A stretch of DNA of 45,644 bases from Bacteroidales bacterium UBA6244 (GTDB taxonomy: Bacteria; Bacteroidota; Bacteroidia; Bacteroidales; F082). Of the stretch, positions 33,780-41,891 are shown one piece after another (the first letter of the stretch is position 1; each line of letters opens with the position of its first letter). Location: NCBI GenBank assembly GCA_002440885.1, contig DJVY01000223.1, positions 1-45,644 on the forward strand. The letters run 5' to 3'. The notes below the pieces were generated by a model. The model saw nothing but the letters and a program-made list of their open reading frames with translations. It ran no database searches and was not told the DNA's origin. The translations under genes were made by a program, and so were the position numbers.

Positions 33780-35360
33780 ATGAAAAAACTTCTTTACTCA
33801 CTAATTTTCTTTGGGGCAACGGCTCTCCTCTTAAGTTTTAACTCCTACGCACAGGAAACGCATCAAAACCTCAAGAATAACCTTGACGCCGCTATTTCAG
33901 CCAAAGCAAATACCGATATCGTTTTTAACCCATTCATCAGGTTTGATGATGTTTTTGAACGGTTTCCATTCTTGAATACAACGCTTTACGAAAGTTCTGT
34001 TTTCGCCAGAGATATCAAACAGGCGATGGATTCAATCAGTAACATGGTTTATGATACCGTTAGCGGAACGTTTATCCCCATGGGTTATTACTTGTTTGAC
34101 TACAACAATGAAGGAAAACAAATTCTGGAAGCGGTTTATCAATATGATGAGTCTTCGGGATTAACGTTTCCGTTCTATAAATATACCTATGAGCATGACG
34201 ATTATGGATTTCTCACCCTTCAATACTTATACATGGCCGATACAGCCAGCCTCTGGACTTTGATGGCTAAACAGACTTATGCTTATGATGCATCTGGAAA
34301 TCAAACCGAAAGCATCGCATACGGGTGGAATGCAGTTTCAGAAGTATGGATGCCGGGAACTAGGGAGGTGAACGAATATAATCAGGAAAATCTAATGGTG
34401 AGATACACCAGATATGATTGGGATGCAACAACCGAACAGTGGGTAGGCGACAGGCAAAGGGAATATACCTACAATGCGCAGAACTTGTTGTCGCTCGAAG
34501 TAGCCAGTAATTGGGATGAGGTTAACTCGGCTTGGATTTATTCCTATCGGGGGGAATTCACTTATTTACCTGATGGCCAAATTTCTGTTAGGATTACTTA
34601 CATCTACGATGCCTTGTCCGCTGAGTGGATATATTCCTCTAAATCTGAGTATTCCTACGATCCATCTGGAAATCACACGCAGTCGAAACACTTATATTGG
34701 GATACGGAATTGTTGCATTGGGTGAACCTAAGCCTTTATGAATATTCCTTTGACGAGCCAACCCGGTTTTATCAACAAATATACTCTGTCTGGAGACCTG
34801 ATTTGAACGAATGGGAACCGGAAGAACGCAATGATAATTATTTCGATGAGTTTTTTAATCCGGAATCTTTTGAGGAATATTTTTGGGACACTGAAATTCT
34901 TGACTGGGAACCAGATGAAAAAACCTTGTTTGCATATAATCCCGACTACACCCTCGATGATTTAATTCTTCCCTATTTGTTGCAAGCCGATGTGCCATAT
35001 TTTGTGAATATGCTGGAAAAAGTAGAAGAACTGTATTGGCTTCCGGAGACGGATGAATGGATTCATGATTACACGAACGCTTACCATTATAAGCCAATCG
35101 ACATCGTAAATGTGGCTGAAAATAAAGAATCTGTTTTCAGGGTTTACCCAAATCCGGCATCGAATCAAATAACCATTGAGTCCACTGAACTCACAAGCAC
35201 AACTTCATTTGCATTGTATGACTTGCAGGGAAGAGTTATTCTTGAAAAGAGCTTCTTGCAACCTGTTAGCATTCAGGTTTCTGACTTAAGCCCCGGCCTC
35301 TATATTTATCAGGTCAATTGCGGTAATGCACTGGAAACGGGAAAGATACTTATTCGGTAA
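33780..35360 (+). CDS. T9SS-secreted protein of exact 31-residue tryptophan repeats
   Basis: A 526-residue secreted protein: signal peptide (1-25, ending SYAQ), a head of about 100 residues, and seven consecutive units of exactly 31 residues (residues 159-375) plus a diverged unit on each side, then a T9SS sorting domain (YPNPASNQITIES, near 458). Each unit follows the pattern W-x4-R/K-x-E-Y/F-x-Y, then a turn such as DPSGN, and Y-x-W-D before the next W. The turns resemble YD/RHS repeats, so a chain of beta-hairpins is likely. The start is the ATG at 33780; the longer frame (33732) lacks a signal peptide at its N-terminus. Its function is unknown; a surface adhesin or wrapper is a guess. Confidence 0.88.
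   Translation: MKKLLYSLIFFGATALLLSFNSYAQETHQNLKNNLDAAISAKANTDIVFNPFIRFDDVFERFPFLNTTLYESSVFARDIKQAMDSISNMVYDTVSGTFIPMGYYLFDYNNEGKQILEAVYQYDESSGLTFPFYKYTYEHDDYGFLTLQYLYMADTASLWTLMAKQTYAYDASGNQTESIAYGWNAVSEVWMPGTREVNEYNQENLMVRYTRYDWDATTEQWVGDRQREYTYNAQNLLSLEVASNWDEVNSAWIYSYRGEFTYLPDGQISVRITYIYDALSAEWIYSSKSEYSYDPSGNHTQSKHLYWDTELLHWVNLSLYEYSFDEPTRFYQQIYSVWRPDLNEWEPEERNDNYFDEFFNPESFEEYFWDTEILDWEPDEKTLFAYNPDYTLDDLILPYLLQADVPYFVNMLEKVEELYWLPETDEWIHDYTNAYHYKPIDIVNVAENKESVFRVYPNPASNQITIESTELTSTTSFALYDLQGRVILEKSFLQPVSIQVSDLSPGLYIYQVNCGNALETGKILIR
34254..34904 (+). repeat. seven in-frame 93-bp repeat units
   Basis: Seven units of 31 codons with no insertion or deletion, each opening with a TGG codon (34254, 34347, 34440, 34533, 34626, 34719, 34812), and an eighth TGG at 34905 opening a partial unit. 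Their DNA differs between units while the period is exact. Confidence 0.9.
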
Positions 35361-35365
35361 GTGCG

Positions 35366-35401
35366 CCGAATCAGGGTTTAGATCCTCATGATTTGGTTTT
35401 T
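35366..35401 (+). terminator. likely intrinsic terminator after the repeat protein
   Basis: CCGAATCA (35366-35373) pairs with TGATTTGG (35389-35396), eight pairs with one wobble, and five T follow. The loop is 15 bases and includes GG/CC that may extend the fold. Confidence 0.6.
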
Positions 35402-35531
35402 AAAGCCTCTTTTTAATGAATAGGGTTCCGGTGTTTTTAAAAAATGTGTATTATTACCACGCCATCTCTAACAGCTGAATGTTGCTGGATTGTGCTGGCT
35501 TTAATGGCTGTAATCACTGAAAAAACTAACT

Positions 35532-36080
35532 ATGGATCGACTCATTGACATTCAAAAAAATGAGGATATTTTGCCTCAATACCAAAATACTCCCATTGCC
35601 AAGTTGCTGCAATACCACAACCTGGGCTACACATTCGAAGAGTATCAAAATGCTCAGTTACTTATTGGAATGTGCATGGATAACCGCAAACACATGAACA
35701 TACCCGACAATTTTGCCTATATCATCAGGGCAGGAGGTGCCAACATGCGCTACAGCGAGTTCAAGGTATCCTATGCTTTTTCGGTAGGGGGAGTTAAGCA
35801 CATGGCCTTGATAGGTCATAACCATTGCGCCATGGTAAATCTGGTTGACAGGAAAAATCTCTTTGTCGATGGTTTGGTTGAAAATGCCGGATGGCCAAAG
35901 AAGCAAGCAGAGGATCATTTTCTACAGTTTGCTCCTTTGTTTGAAATTGGTGGAGAGCTCGATTTTTTATGCAGAGAAACCCGCAGGCTACGCTTTCGTT
36001 ATCCTAAAATTATGATTGCTCCCATGATGTATTTGGTGGAAGACAATAAACTTTATTTGGTTGAAGAGACTGAGGAATAG
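35532..36080 (+). CDS. beta-carbonic anhydrase-like protein
   Basis: A 182-residue protein with the zinc-binding pattern of beta-carbonic anhydrases: C48-M-D50-N-R52 in GMCMDNR and H96-x-x-C99 in GHNHCAM. The GGANMR segment after the first motif is also typical. It is shorter than classic beta enzymes and lacks part of the C-terminal helix region. It would interconvert carbon dioxide and bicarbonate if active, since the metal ligands and the Asp-Arg pair are kept. It lies four bases from the convergent nhaA stop and is preceded by a 170-base gap without a clear promoter. A related regulatory or carbon disulfide hydrolase-type role cannot be excluded. Confidence 0.85.
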   Translation: MDRLIDIQKNEDILPQYQNTPIAKLLQYHNLGYTFEEYQNAQLLIGMCMDNRKHMNIPDNFAYIIRAGGANMRYSEFKVSYAFSVGGVKHMALIGHNHCAMVNLVDRKNLFVDGLVENAGWPKKQAEDHFLQFAPLFEIGGELDFLCRETRRLRFRYPKIMIAPMMYLVEDNKLYLVEETEE

Positions 36081-36084
36081 TCGA

Positions 36085-37410
36085 TCAAGGTTGTGTGGCT
36101 GTTGGTTTTTTTCCCGACAAGGTTAAAAAAGCCATGCCGCCCAGCGCTGAGATGAAAGAAGCCACCATGATACCAACTTTGGCTATCTGCTTAAATTCAT
36201 CATTCACGAAAGCCAGATCAGCAATAAACATCGACATAGTAAATCCTATTCCGGCCAGAAGCGCAACGCCATATATTTGACTCCACGAAACACCATCGGG
36301 AAGTTTGGCCCAGCCAAGTTTGACGATCAGATGTGAAAAAAGTGAGATTCCGGCCAACTTTCCGAGCACCAGTCCGGCAATAATCCCCAGGCTTATGGGG
36401 TGGAGAATCATGTCGAACAGACTACCTTCAATATGCACGCCGGCATTGCTTAAAGCAAAAAGCGGCAAAATAAAATAAGTAGTAATAGGATGCATGGCAT
36501 GTTCCAGTTTTTGGAGAGGCGAGTGGGCGTTGTTGTTTAGATGATCCAGTTCAGTTAAAAGATGTACCTGTTTATGCGATAACAGTACATTACCGGTTTC
36601 CGGAGCCGCTTTGAACTCTTCAGTAAGTTTGCAAATGCGGTCAACAAAACGCTCCTCGGTGATTTTGGTACGGGCCGGGATAGTTAACGCAATTAATACT
36701 CCGGCTATCGTGGCATGAACGCCTGAGTAAACAAACGAAACCCATACTCCTGCAAATCCAACCACAGCGTAGAATACGGCTCTTCTAATTCCTGCAAAAT
36801 TGGCAATTACCAATACCGACATAAATATGGCTGCGGTTATCAGCTCAGTATATTCAATGCTTTCGGTGTAAAAAATGGCGATTACAAGCACGGCACCCAG
36901 ATCGTCGGCAATGGCTAAAGCGGTGAGAAAAATTTTCAGGTTGATATTTACCCTTTTTCCCAATAAGGCAAGCAGACCCAGTGCGAATGCAATGTCGGTA
37001 GCCATAGGAATTCCCCACCCATCCAGATAATCAGGATAGTTGTACGCTACAACCGTGTAAAAAGCCGCCGGGAGTACCATGCCGCCAACGGCAGCAAAAA
37101 TCGGAAGGCTGGCTTTTTTGAGTGTCGATAATTCGCCACCCATAATCTCTCGTTTTATTTCTAATCCAACCGTGAAAAAGAACATGGCCATCAGCCCGTC
37201 ATTTATCCAGTGCCCGATCGATTTTACCATCTGGAATTCGCCAATACCAAAACCAGCTTTAAGCTCATGCCACACATAGTGATAGGTGCTGTACCATTGC
37301 GAGTTAGCCCATATCATGGCTATAATTGTCATGAATATCAGGATGATGCCGCCTATCGATTCTTCGTTGATATATTTTTTTATGCCAAATGATTGTAATG
37401 TAGCGTTCAT
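36085..37410 (-). CDS. nhaA: Na+/H+ antiporter NhaA
   Basis: A 441-residue inner-membrane antiporter with about twelve membrane segments. It exchanges sodium for protons and sets cytoplasmic pH and sodium. The transport aspartates are present: D139 in GIPMATDIAF and the pair D169-D170 in LAIADDLGAV, matching D133, D163 and D164 of E. coli. The unwound helix motifs MFFFTVGLEIKREIM and the C-terminal GIGFTMSMFI are also clear. A charged cytoplasmic loop (about 255-300) is longer than in E. coli. It is a single gene convergent with the carbonic-anhydrase-like gene. Linking bicarbonate with proton balance is only suggestive. Confidence 0.97.
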   Translation of the reverse strand: MNATLQSFGIKKYINEESIGGIILIFMTIIAMIWANSQWYSTYHYVWHELKAGFGIGEFQMVKSIGHWINDGLMAMFFFTVGLEIKREIMGGELSTLKKASLPIFAAVGGMVLPAAFYTVVAYNYPDYLDGWGIPMATDIAFALGLLALLGKRVNINLKIFLTALAIADDLGAVLVIAIFYTESIEYTELITAAIFMSVLVIANFAGIRRAVFYAVVGFAGVWVSFVYSGVHATIAGVLIALTIPARTKITEERFVDRICKLTEEFKAAPETGNVLLSHKQVHLLTELDHLNNNAHSPLQKLEHAMHPITTYFILPLFALSNAGVHIEGSLFDMILHPISLGIIAGLVLGKLAGISLFSHLIVKLGWAKLPDGVSWSQIYGVALLAGIGFTMSMFIADLAFVNDEFKQIAKVGIMVASFISALGGMAFLTLSGKKPTATQP

Positions 37411-37571
37411 GGACAGGTTATTTGTGCTTTTGATTCATGACCGCGAAAGTAAAAAAAAGTTTCATTTTCTGTGTGCACAACCGTATGCAAATCTGTATTA
37501 ATTCTTAATAGGATCGTATGAGTCTGATAAATAGTAGAGTTGAAACCTTATGGCTATACCAATAATTAAAT

Positions 37572-37579
37572 TAGTTTTG
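37572..37579 (+). promoter_or_regulatory. -7 element TAGTTTTG before the acyltransferase
   Basis: An exact TAnnTTTG match ending 18 bases before the ATG at 37598. It lies inside the longer frame that opens at 37550, which argues against that start. Confidence 0.45.
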
Positions 37580-37597
37580 CCGTTTAAACTACTTATT

Positions 37598-38140
37598 ATG
37601 CGACTAATTTCTAAGTACCTTTATAAACTGCTGGGGTGGAAGAGTGTTGGTGGTATGCCTGAAGGTATTTCAAAAGCTGTTTTTATCATTGCTCCACATA
37701 CAAGTAACTGGGATTTTTTAATCGGCAGGCTGTATGCCTGGATGAACCAAGTTCCTGTGCACGTGCTTATTAAAAAAGAAGCTTTCTTCTGGCCTACCGC
37801 CGGACTTTTAAAAAGGGTCGGGGGTATTCCCATCGATCGGAGTAAAAAGGGAAATACGGTAGGACAGATTGCCCAAATGTTCGAAAGATATTCGACTCTT
37901 TATCTGGGAATTACACCGGAAGGATCGCGACAGCGGCGTGAGGAATGGAAGCGTGGGTTTTATTTTATCGCCGTGGAAGCCAAAGTTCCCATTGTTCTGT
38001 CGTATATCGATTACAGTAAAAAAGAAGCAGGCATCGGTCCGGCGTTCTATCCTACAGGTGATTATGAAAAGGATCTGAAAGAAATTCAAGCTTACTACAA
38101 GGGTAAAAAAGGCAAACACCCGGAGCTTTTCAATCTTTGA
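37598..38140 (+). CDS. 1-acyl-glycerol-3-phosphate acyltransferase-like protein (PlsC family)
   Basis: A 180-residue acyltransferase with the catalytic HTSNWD box (HX4D) and the PEGSR substrate box about 75 residues later. It lacks the long hydrophobic N-terminus of full PlsC but keeps the FFWPTAGLLKRVGGIPIDRS stretch of this short subgroup. It probably transfers a fatty acyl group to a glycerol phosphate or related lipid at the inner membrane face. The substrate is uncertain; the subgroup may act on other lipids. A start at 37550 (196 residues) is possible, but the -7 element favours 37598. No gene partner is evident. Confidence 0.85.
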   Translation: MRLISKYLYKLLGWKSVGGMPEGISKAVFIIAPHTSNWDFLIGRLYAWMNQVPVHVLIKKEAFFWPTAGLLKRVGGIPIDRSKKGNTVGQIAQMFERYSTLYLGITPEGSRQRREEWKRGFYFIAVEAKVPIVLSYIDYSKKEAGIGPAFYPTGDYEKDLKEIQAYYKGKKGKHPELFNL

Positions 38141-38203
38141 TCGGTGTGAGCAATGCCCATAGGGTATATGCTCTTAAAGACTGCCGACAGCTTTATGTAT
38201 TTG

Positions 38204-38236
38204 TTGTGGTAAGTTTCAAGTAATTCTTTATCTTTG
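38204..38236 (+). promoter_or_regulatory. promoter of the hybrid kinase (TTG-N22-TATCTTTG)
   Basis: TTG (38204-38206) and TATCTTTG (38229-38236) are 22 bases apart. The TTG at 38234 that opens the longer frame is part of this element, so the ATG at 38252 is the likely start. Confidence 0.6.
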
Positions 38237-38251
38237 GTTTTCAAATATGAA

Positions 38252-40141
38252 ATGAAGATGTCTTTTGTCCGATACTTGTTCTTGCTGGTTTCATTCACCT
38301 TTTCGGTGACCGGAATGGCACGTAACGGAAACTCCGATGAGGTCTCTTATTCAAGTATAACCCTGACTATCGATAGCCTGGAGCATTTGCTCGACCGTGC
38401 CCAACCACAAGAAAAGCAGGCTTTATTGCTTAAATTGGCGGAGCTCTATCAAACCATCGACGCGGAAACCGGAGCTGTTTATGCTCATAAAGCCATTGGT
38501 CTAAAAGATTATGCGCCGGATACAGTAAAAATATCAACTGCTTTTTATTTGTTGTCTGACTTTCATCATGCTCGAAATCAGTTGGATAGTACGTTTATTT
38601 ACAAACAACTGGCTATGGAGGAGTTGGCCATGGAAAGCAAGTTGGAAAACAAGTCACTTCTCGCCCATCGTCTACATTCACTACAATCTGAAGGTGAGAC
38701 AAGCAACTTTTTTCTGGTAGTTTTGGGTATGGTTCTCCTGCTGTTTGTTGCTCTTTTGGTGATCGCGGTTTTGTTTTTTAGGTTTTATCTAAAACATAAA
38801 AGATTAAAAGTTCAATTTTTTGAAAGTAAACGGGAATTTGATTCCAGATCAAAGGAAATAGCAGGTTTTAAATTAAAAGTTGAAGAGGCGGTAAAGGCTG
38901 AAATCATTGAACTTTCAGCCGAATTGGACAAAGCCAGGCTCGATGAAATCGAACTCCGGAAGCAGCTTAAGCGTGTTGAAGAGGCCGACTACCTGAAGAA
39001 CGCTTTTCTTGGAAGTCTAAGCCATGAAATCAGAACGCCACTCAGTGGGATCGTAGGTTTTACCAGTTTGTTGCAAACCGAACTGGCTGTACTCGGTAAT
39101 ACGGAGCTTTACGAGTACACCTACAGCATCGAACAGAGCAGTCAGCAGCTAACTTCATTGCTGAATAATATTGTTGATATCAGCAGTATTGAGGCAAACA
39201 TGGTGGAGGTGGAGCTGCAATTAGATCGTTTTAATAACATTGTTAAAGAAGTCCAGGAAACATACAGTCAACGAGCCAAGGAAAAGGGTTTGGTTTTTAA
39301 AGTAAAAATTGACCCTGAGCTTCCAAAGCTTAAAGCCGACAGCATTAAACTCAAAAAAGTACTCCACATACTGGTGGATAATGCGGTAAAATTTACCGAA
39401 AAGGGTTTTGTAACCATTACCACAGCCTATAACCCTGAACGGAATATTGCAGTTATTCAAACACGCGACACGGGTATAGGAATTGATGCGGAAACCCTTC
39501 GGCTACTGTTGTCTTCGTTTCAATATGGTCACCACGACGCCACAAAAATTTATCAGGGAAAGGGTATCGGACTTACTCTGGCCTACAGGTTTGTCACCAT
39601 GATGGGAGGCAGTCTTTCTATATCTTCCCCTCAAGGTGAAGGCACCACTGTTACCATTGCAATACCATGCGTTGGATCCACTTCTGCAGAAATTAAGCCT
39701 GCTGAATTATCTGCTGAAAGCTCGGCTGCCTCAGCCGAACAAGGTTCGATAAGTTTGTTTATCGTTGAAGATGACCGAATGAACAGAATGGTGTTGGAGA
39801 AAATGTTGCGCCATGCCGGCGATATTACCCTCGCGGTTGATGGGGATGATGCGATGGCTATGATAGAGAAAGCCTACAAGAAAAATGTCATTTTCGATGT
39901 GATGCTTTTTGATATGCAGCTGCCACCACCCTGGGATGGAATTTCGCTTATGCAAAAGGTGAAAGAAGTCATGCCTGAATACAAAACCGTTCCGTTTATC
40001 GTGCAAACAGCGTTTGCCATGGGAGGCGATAAGAATAGGTATCTCGATGCCGGATTTGATGACTATATAGCCAAGCCCATCGACAAAACGGAATTGATGA
40101 CGATGGTTAAAAGAAATCTCGCCTTTCATCGGGGAAAATAG
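38252..40141 (+). CDS. orphan hybrid histidine kinase
   Basis: A 629-residue sensor. It has a signal-like N-terminus, a short helical periplasmic part (about 25-145) resembling two or three TPR-like helices, one membrane segment (about 152-178), and a coiled coil (about 185-245). The HisKA dimer helix follows with H258 in SHEIRTPLSG, then the ATPase domain with VDNAVKFTEKG (N box), RDTGIGI and QGKGIGLTLA. A C-terminal receiver domain carries phospho-acceptor D554 in LFDMQLPP, with EDD, T and K (IAKPID) in place. No separate output regulator is encoded nearby, so the signal must pass to an unlinked phosphotransfer protein or regulator. The periplasmic part is much shorter than in typical two-component hybrids. 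Confidence 0.93.
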   Translation: MKMSFVRYLFLLVSFTFSVTGMARNGNSDEVSYSSITLTIDSLEHLLDRAQPQEKQALLLKLAELYQTIDAETGAVYAHKAIGLKDYAPDTVKISTAFYLLSDFHHARNQLDSTFIYKQLAMEELAMESKLENKSLLAHRLHSLQSEGETSNFFLVVLGMVLLLFVALLVIAVLFFRFYLKHKRLKVQFFESKREFDSRSKEIAGFKLKVEEAVKAEIIELSAELDKARLDEIELRKQLKRVEEADYLKNAFLGSLSHEIRTPLSGIVGFTSLLQTELAVLGNTELYEYTYSIEQSSQQLTSLLNNIVDISSIEANMVEVELQLDRFNNIVKEVQETYSQRAKEKGLVFKVKIDPELPKLKADSIKLKKVLHILVDNAVKFTEKGFVTITTAYNPERNIAVIQTRDTGIGIDAETLRLLLSSFQYGHHDATKIYQGKGIGLTLAYRFVTMMGGSLSISSPQGEGTTVTIAIPCVGSTSAEIKPAELSAESSAASAEQGSISLFIVEDDRMNRMVLEKMLRHAGDITLAVDGDDAMAMIEKAYKKNVIFDVMLFDMQLPPPWDGISLMQKVKEVMPEYKTVPFIVQTAFAMGGDKNRYLDAGFDDYIAKPIDKTELMTMVKRNLAFHRGK

Positions 40142-40237
40142 AACACACAGTGTCCAGATCAGAGCATAATCATCACAAATGCAATCGTTTGCGACAAAAT
40201 ATTTCATAAATTTGTTACTAATTGGCCTTAATTTAAC

Positions 40238-40267
40238 TTGCTGTAGAAGGAATATCTGTTACTTTTG
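40238..40267 (+). promoter_or_regulatory. fbaA promoter (TTG-N19-TACTTTTG)
   Basis: TTG (40238-40240) and TACTTTTG (40260-40267), 19 bases apart, are an ideal Bacteroidota promoter. The leader would be about 28-30 bases to the ATG at 40301. Confidence 0.75.
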
Positions 40268-40300
40268 TGGTCAGGAATACAATTAAAAACCTCTAATACT

Positions 40301-41380
40301 ATGTCTGAAAAAATATCACAAAAAGTTGCTCCGGGTGTGGCCGTGGGCGATGATGTGCAAGCAATTTTTGCTAACGCGCGTGCTTATCAGTTTGCACTTC
40401 CTGCCGTTAACGTGGTAGGGACTAACTCCATAAATGCTGTTATGGAAGCTGCTAAAAAAGTCAATTCACCTGTCATTATACAGTTTTCAAACGGAGGCGG
40501 ATCGTTTTATGCAGGCAAAGGCCTCTCAAACGAAAACGAAAAATCGGCTATCGCAGGTTCGATTTCAGGAGCACTTCATGTTCACAAACTGGCTGAATTA
40601 TATGGTATTCCGGTGATTTTGCACACCGATCACGCAGCCAAGAAACTCCTGCCTTGGATTGATGGCTTGCTCGATGCCGGAGAAGCTCACTATAAGACTA
40701 CAGGCAAGCCATTGTTCAGCTCACACATGCTCGACTTGTCGGAAGAACCGCTGGAAGAAAACCTGGAAATCTGCCGGAAATACCTTGGCCGTATGAGCAA
40801 AATGGGCATGACTCTCGAAATCGAGCTTGGTATCACCGGTGGCGAAGAGGATGGCGTGGATAATTCAGGTGTCGACAGTTCAAAACTGTATACACAACCT
40901 GAAGAAGTTGCCCGTGCTTTCGAGGTGCTTTCTGAAGTAAGCGATCGGTTTACCATTGCTGCTGCATTTGGTAATGTGCATGGAGTGTATAAGCCCGGAA
41001 ATGTAAAGCTTGAACCGGTAATTCTTCACAATTCACAGGTTTATATCCAGAAGAAATACAATACAGCGGTTAACCCTGTAAACTTCGTTTTCCATGGTGG
41101 TTCCGGGTCAGAACCCGAAAAAATCAAAGAAGCTATCTCGTACGGGGTGGTGAAAATGAATATTGATACCGACACCCAATGGGCGTCATGGGATGGGGTG
41201 CGTGCTTATGAAGCTAGATACCACAACTATCTGCAAGGTCAGATTGGAAACCCTGAAGGCGAGGATGTTCCAAACAAAAAATACTACGATCCGCGTAAAT
41301 GGCTCAGATCGGCTGAAGAATCGATGATTGCACGCCTGCATCAGGCATTCGAGGACTTAAACTGTATCGACAGATATTAA
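40301..41380 (+). CDS. fbaA: class II fructose-bisphosphate aldolase
   Basis: A 359-residue zinc aldolase that splits fructose 1,6-bisphosphate in glycolysis and makes it in gluconeogenesis. D110-H111 in ILHTDHAAKK match D109-H110 of E. coli FbaA. Further zinc histidines lie in FGNVHGVYKPG and FVFHGGSGS, and NIDTDTQWA is the phosphate-binding strand. It belongs to the long class IIA type, as in E. coli. The start is the ATG at 40301, because the longer frame begins with TTG inside the -7 element. A strong terminator at 41400-41441 makes it a single-gene unit. Confidence 0.97.
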   Translation: MSEKISQKVAPGVAVGDDVQAIFANARAYQFALPAVNVVGTNSINAVMEAAKKVNSPVIIQFSNGGGSFYAGKGLSNENEKSAIAGSISGALHVHKLAELYGIPVILHTDHAAKKLLPWIDGLLDAGEAHYKTTGKPLFSSHMLDLSEEPLEENLEICRKYLGRMSKMGMTLEIELGITGGEEDGVDNSGVDSSKLYTQPEEVARAFEVLSEVSDRFTIAAAFGNVHGVYKPGNVKLEPVILHNSQVYIQKKYNTAVNPVNFVFHGGSGSEPEKIKEAISYGVVKMNIDTDTQWASWDGVRAYEARYHNYLQGQIGNPEGEDVPNKKYYDPRKWLRSAEESMIARLHQAFEDLNCIDRY

Positions 41381-41399
41381 AAAAGAAATCCTTTTTAAT

Positions 41400-41441
41400 C
41401 CGCCATGCTTGTTTTGAAAAGAATGGGCATGGCGGTTTTTT
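41400..41441 (+). terminator. strong intrinsic terminator after fbaA
   Basis: CCGCCATGC (41400-41408) pairs perfectly with GCATGGCGG (41427-41435), and six T follow. The loop is 18 bases. Confidence 0.88.
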
Positions 41442-41454
41442 ATTGCATTTTTAT

Positions 41455-41462
41455 TAGCTTTG
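41455..41462 (+). promoter_or_regulatory. -7 element TAGCTTTG before the 25-residue-repeat gene
   Basis: An exact TAnnTTTG match 28 bases before the ATG at 41490. The longer frame opens with a TTG that is the end of this element. Confidence 0.5.
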
Positions 41463-41489
41463 TCGTCAGCTTTTCAATGTGTTAAAATT

Positions 41490-41891
41490 ATGTTGGATTA
41501 TCCACCAAAAATATTGATTGCCTTTGGCGAAACTTTCGAACAGGAAGGAGAGCAGTTTTATACCTGGTTGCTCGAAAATGGCTACCCTGAACTGGCCGCG
41601 TTAAGTAGTGGTATCAGGGGGAGTAAAGAGGCTATTCATTGGTTGCTTAAAAACAATTACCCTCGTTTTGCGGCACTTGACGGAGCCATCGACAACAAGC
41701 CTCAAGCTTACGAGTGGCTGCGCAAATACAATTTTACGGTGCTCATCATGCTTGCCGAGGCAGTCCACCTCAAACCTCAGGCAATAAAGTGGTTTCAGGA
41801 AAATGAATTAGACATATTCCTCCGCATTGCTCAAAAAATCCGTCATTTCATGGATAATCAAACCTTCGATTACCACAAATTACACTTCTAA
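41490..41891 (+). CDS. small protein of 25-residue helical repeats, function unknown
   Basis: A 133-residue protein without signal peptide or membrane segment. Residues 33-107 are three units of exactly 25 residues with the pattern P/T-x-x-A-x-L-x-x-A-I-x-x-K-x-Q-A-x-x-W-L/F-x-x-N-x-Y/L, for example PRFAALDGAI followed by DNKPQAYEWLRKYNF. A first unit of about 27 residues (6-32) and a last partial one flank them. The amphipathic pattern predicts two short helices per unit, like a small solenoid. I do not recognise the family; protein-protein binding is a guess. It overlaps the convergent acyl-CoA ligase gene by four bases. Confidence 0.78.
   Translation: MLDYPPKILIAFGETFEQEGEQFYTWLLENGYPELAALSSGIRGSKEAIHWLLKNNYPRFAALDGAIDNKPQAYEWLRKYNFTVLIMLAEAVHLKPQAIKWFQENELDIFLRIAQKIRHFMDNQTFDYHKLHF
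41586..41810 (+). repeat. three in-frame 75-bp repeat units
   Basis: Three units of 25 codons in a row without indels (41586-41660, 41661-41735, 41736-41810), opening with Pro, Pro and Thr and each holding a Trp at unit position 19. Confidence 0.8.

Noticed and set aside
38149..38174. A hairpin GAGCA...TGCTC with inner CCC/GGG after the acyltransferase gene.
   Set aside because: No T-run follows, so I do not call it a terminator; a weak structure by chance is as likely.
39731..40207. A 158-codon minus-strand open frame at the end of the hybrid kinase.
   Set aside because: It lies antisense to the receiver domain with intact phospho-acceptor and is not supported by any signal.
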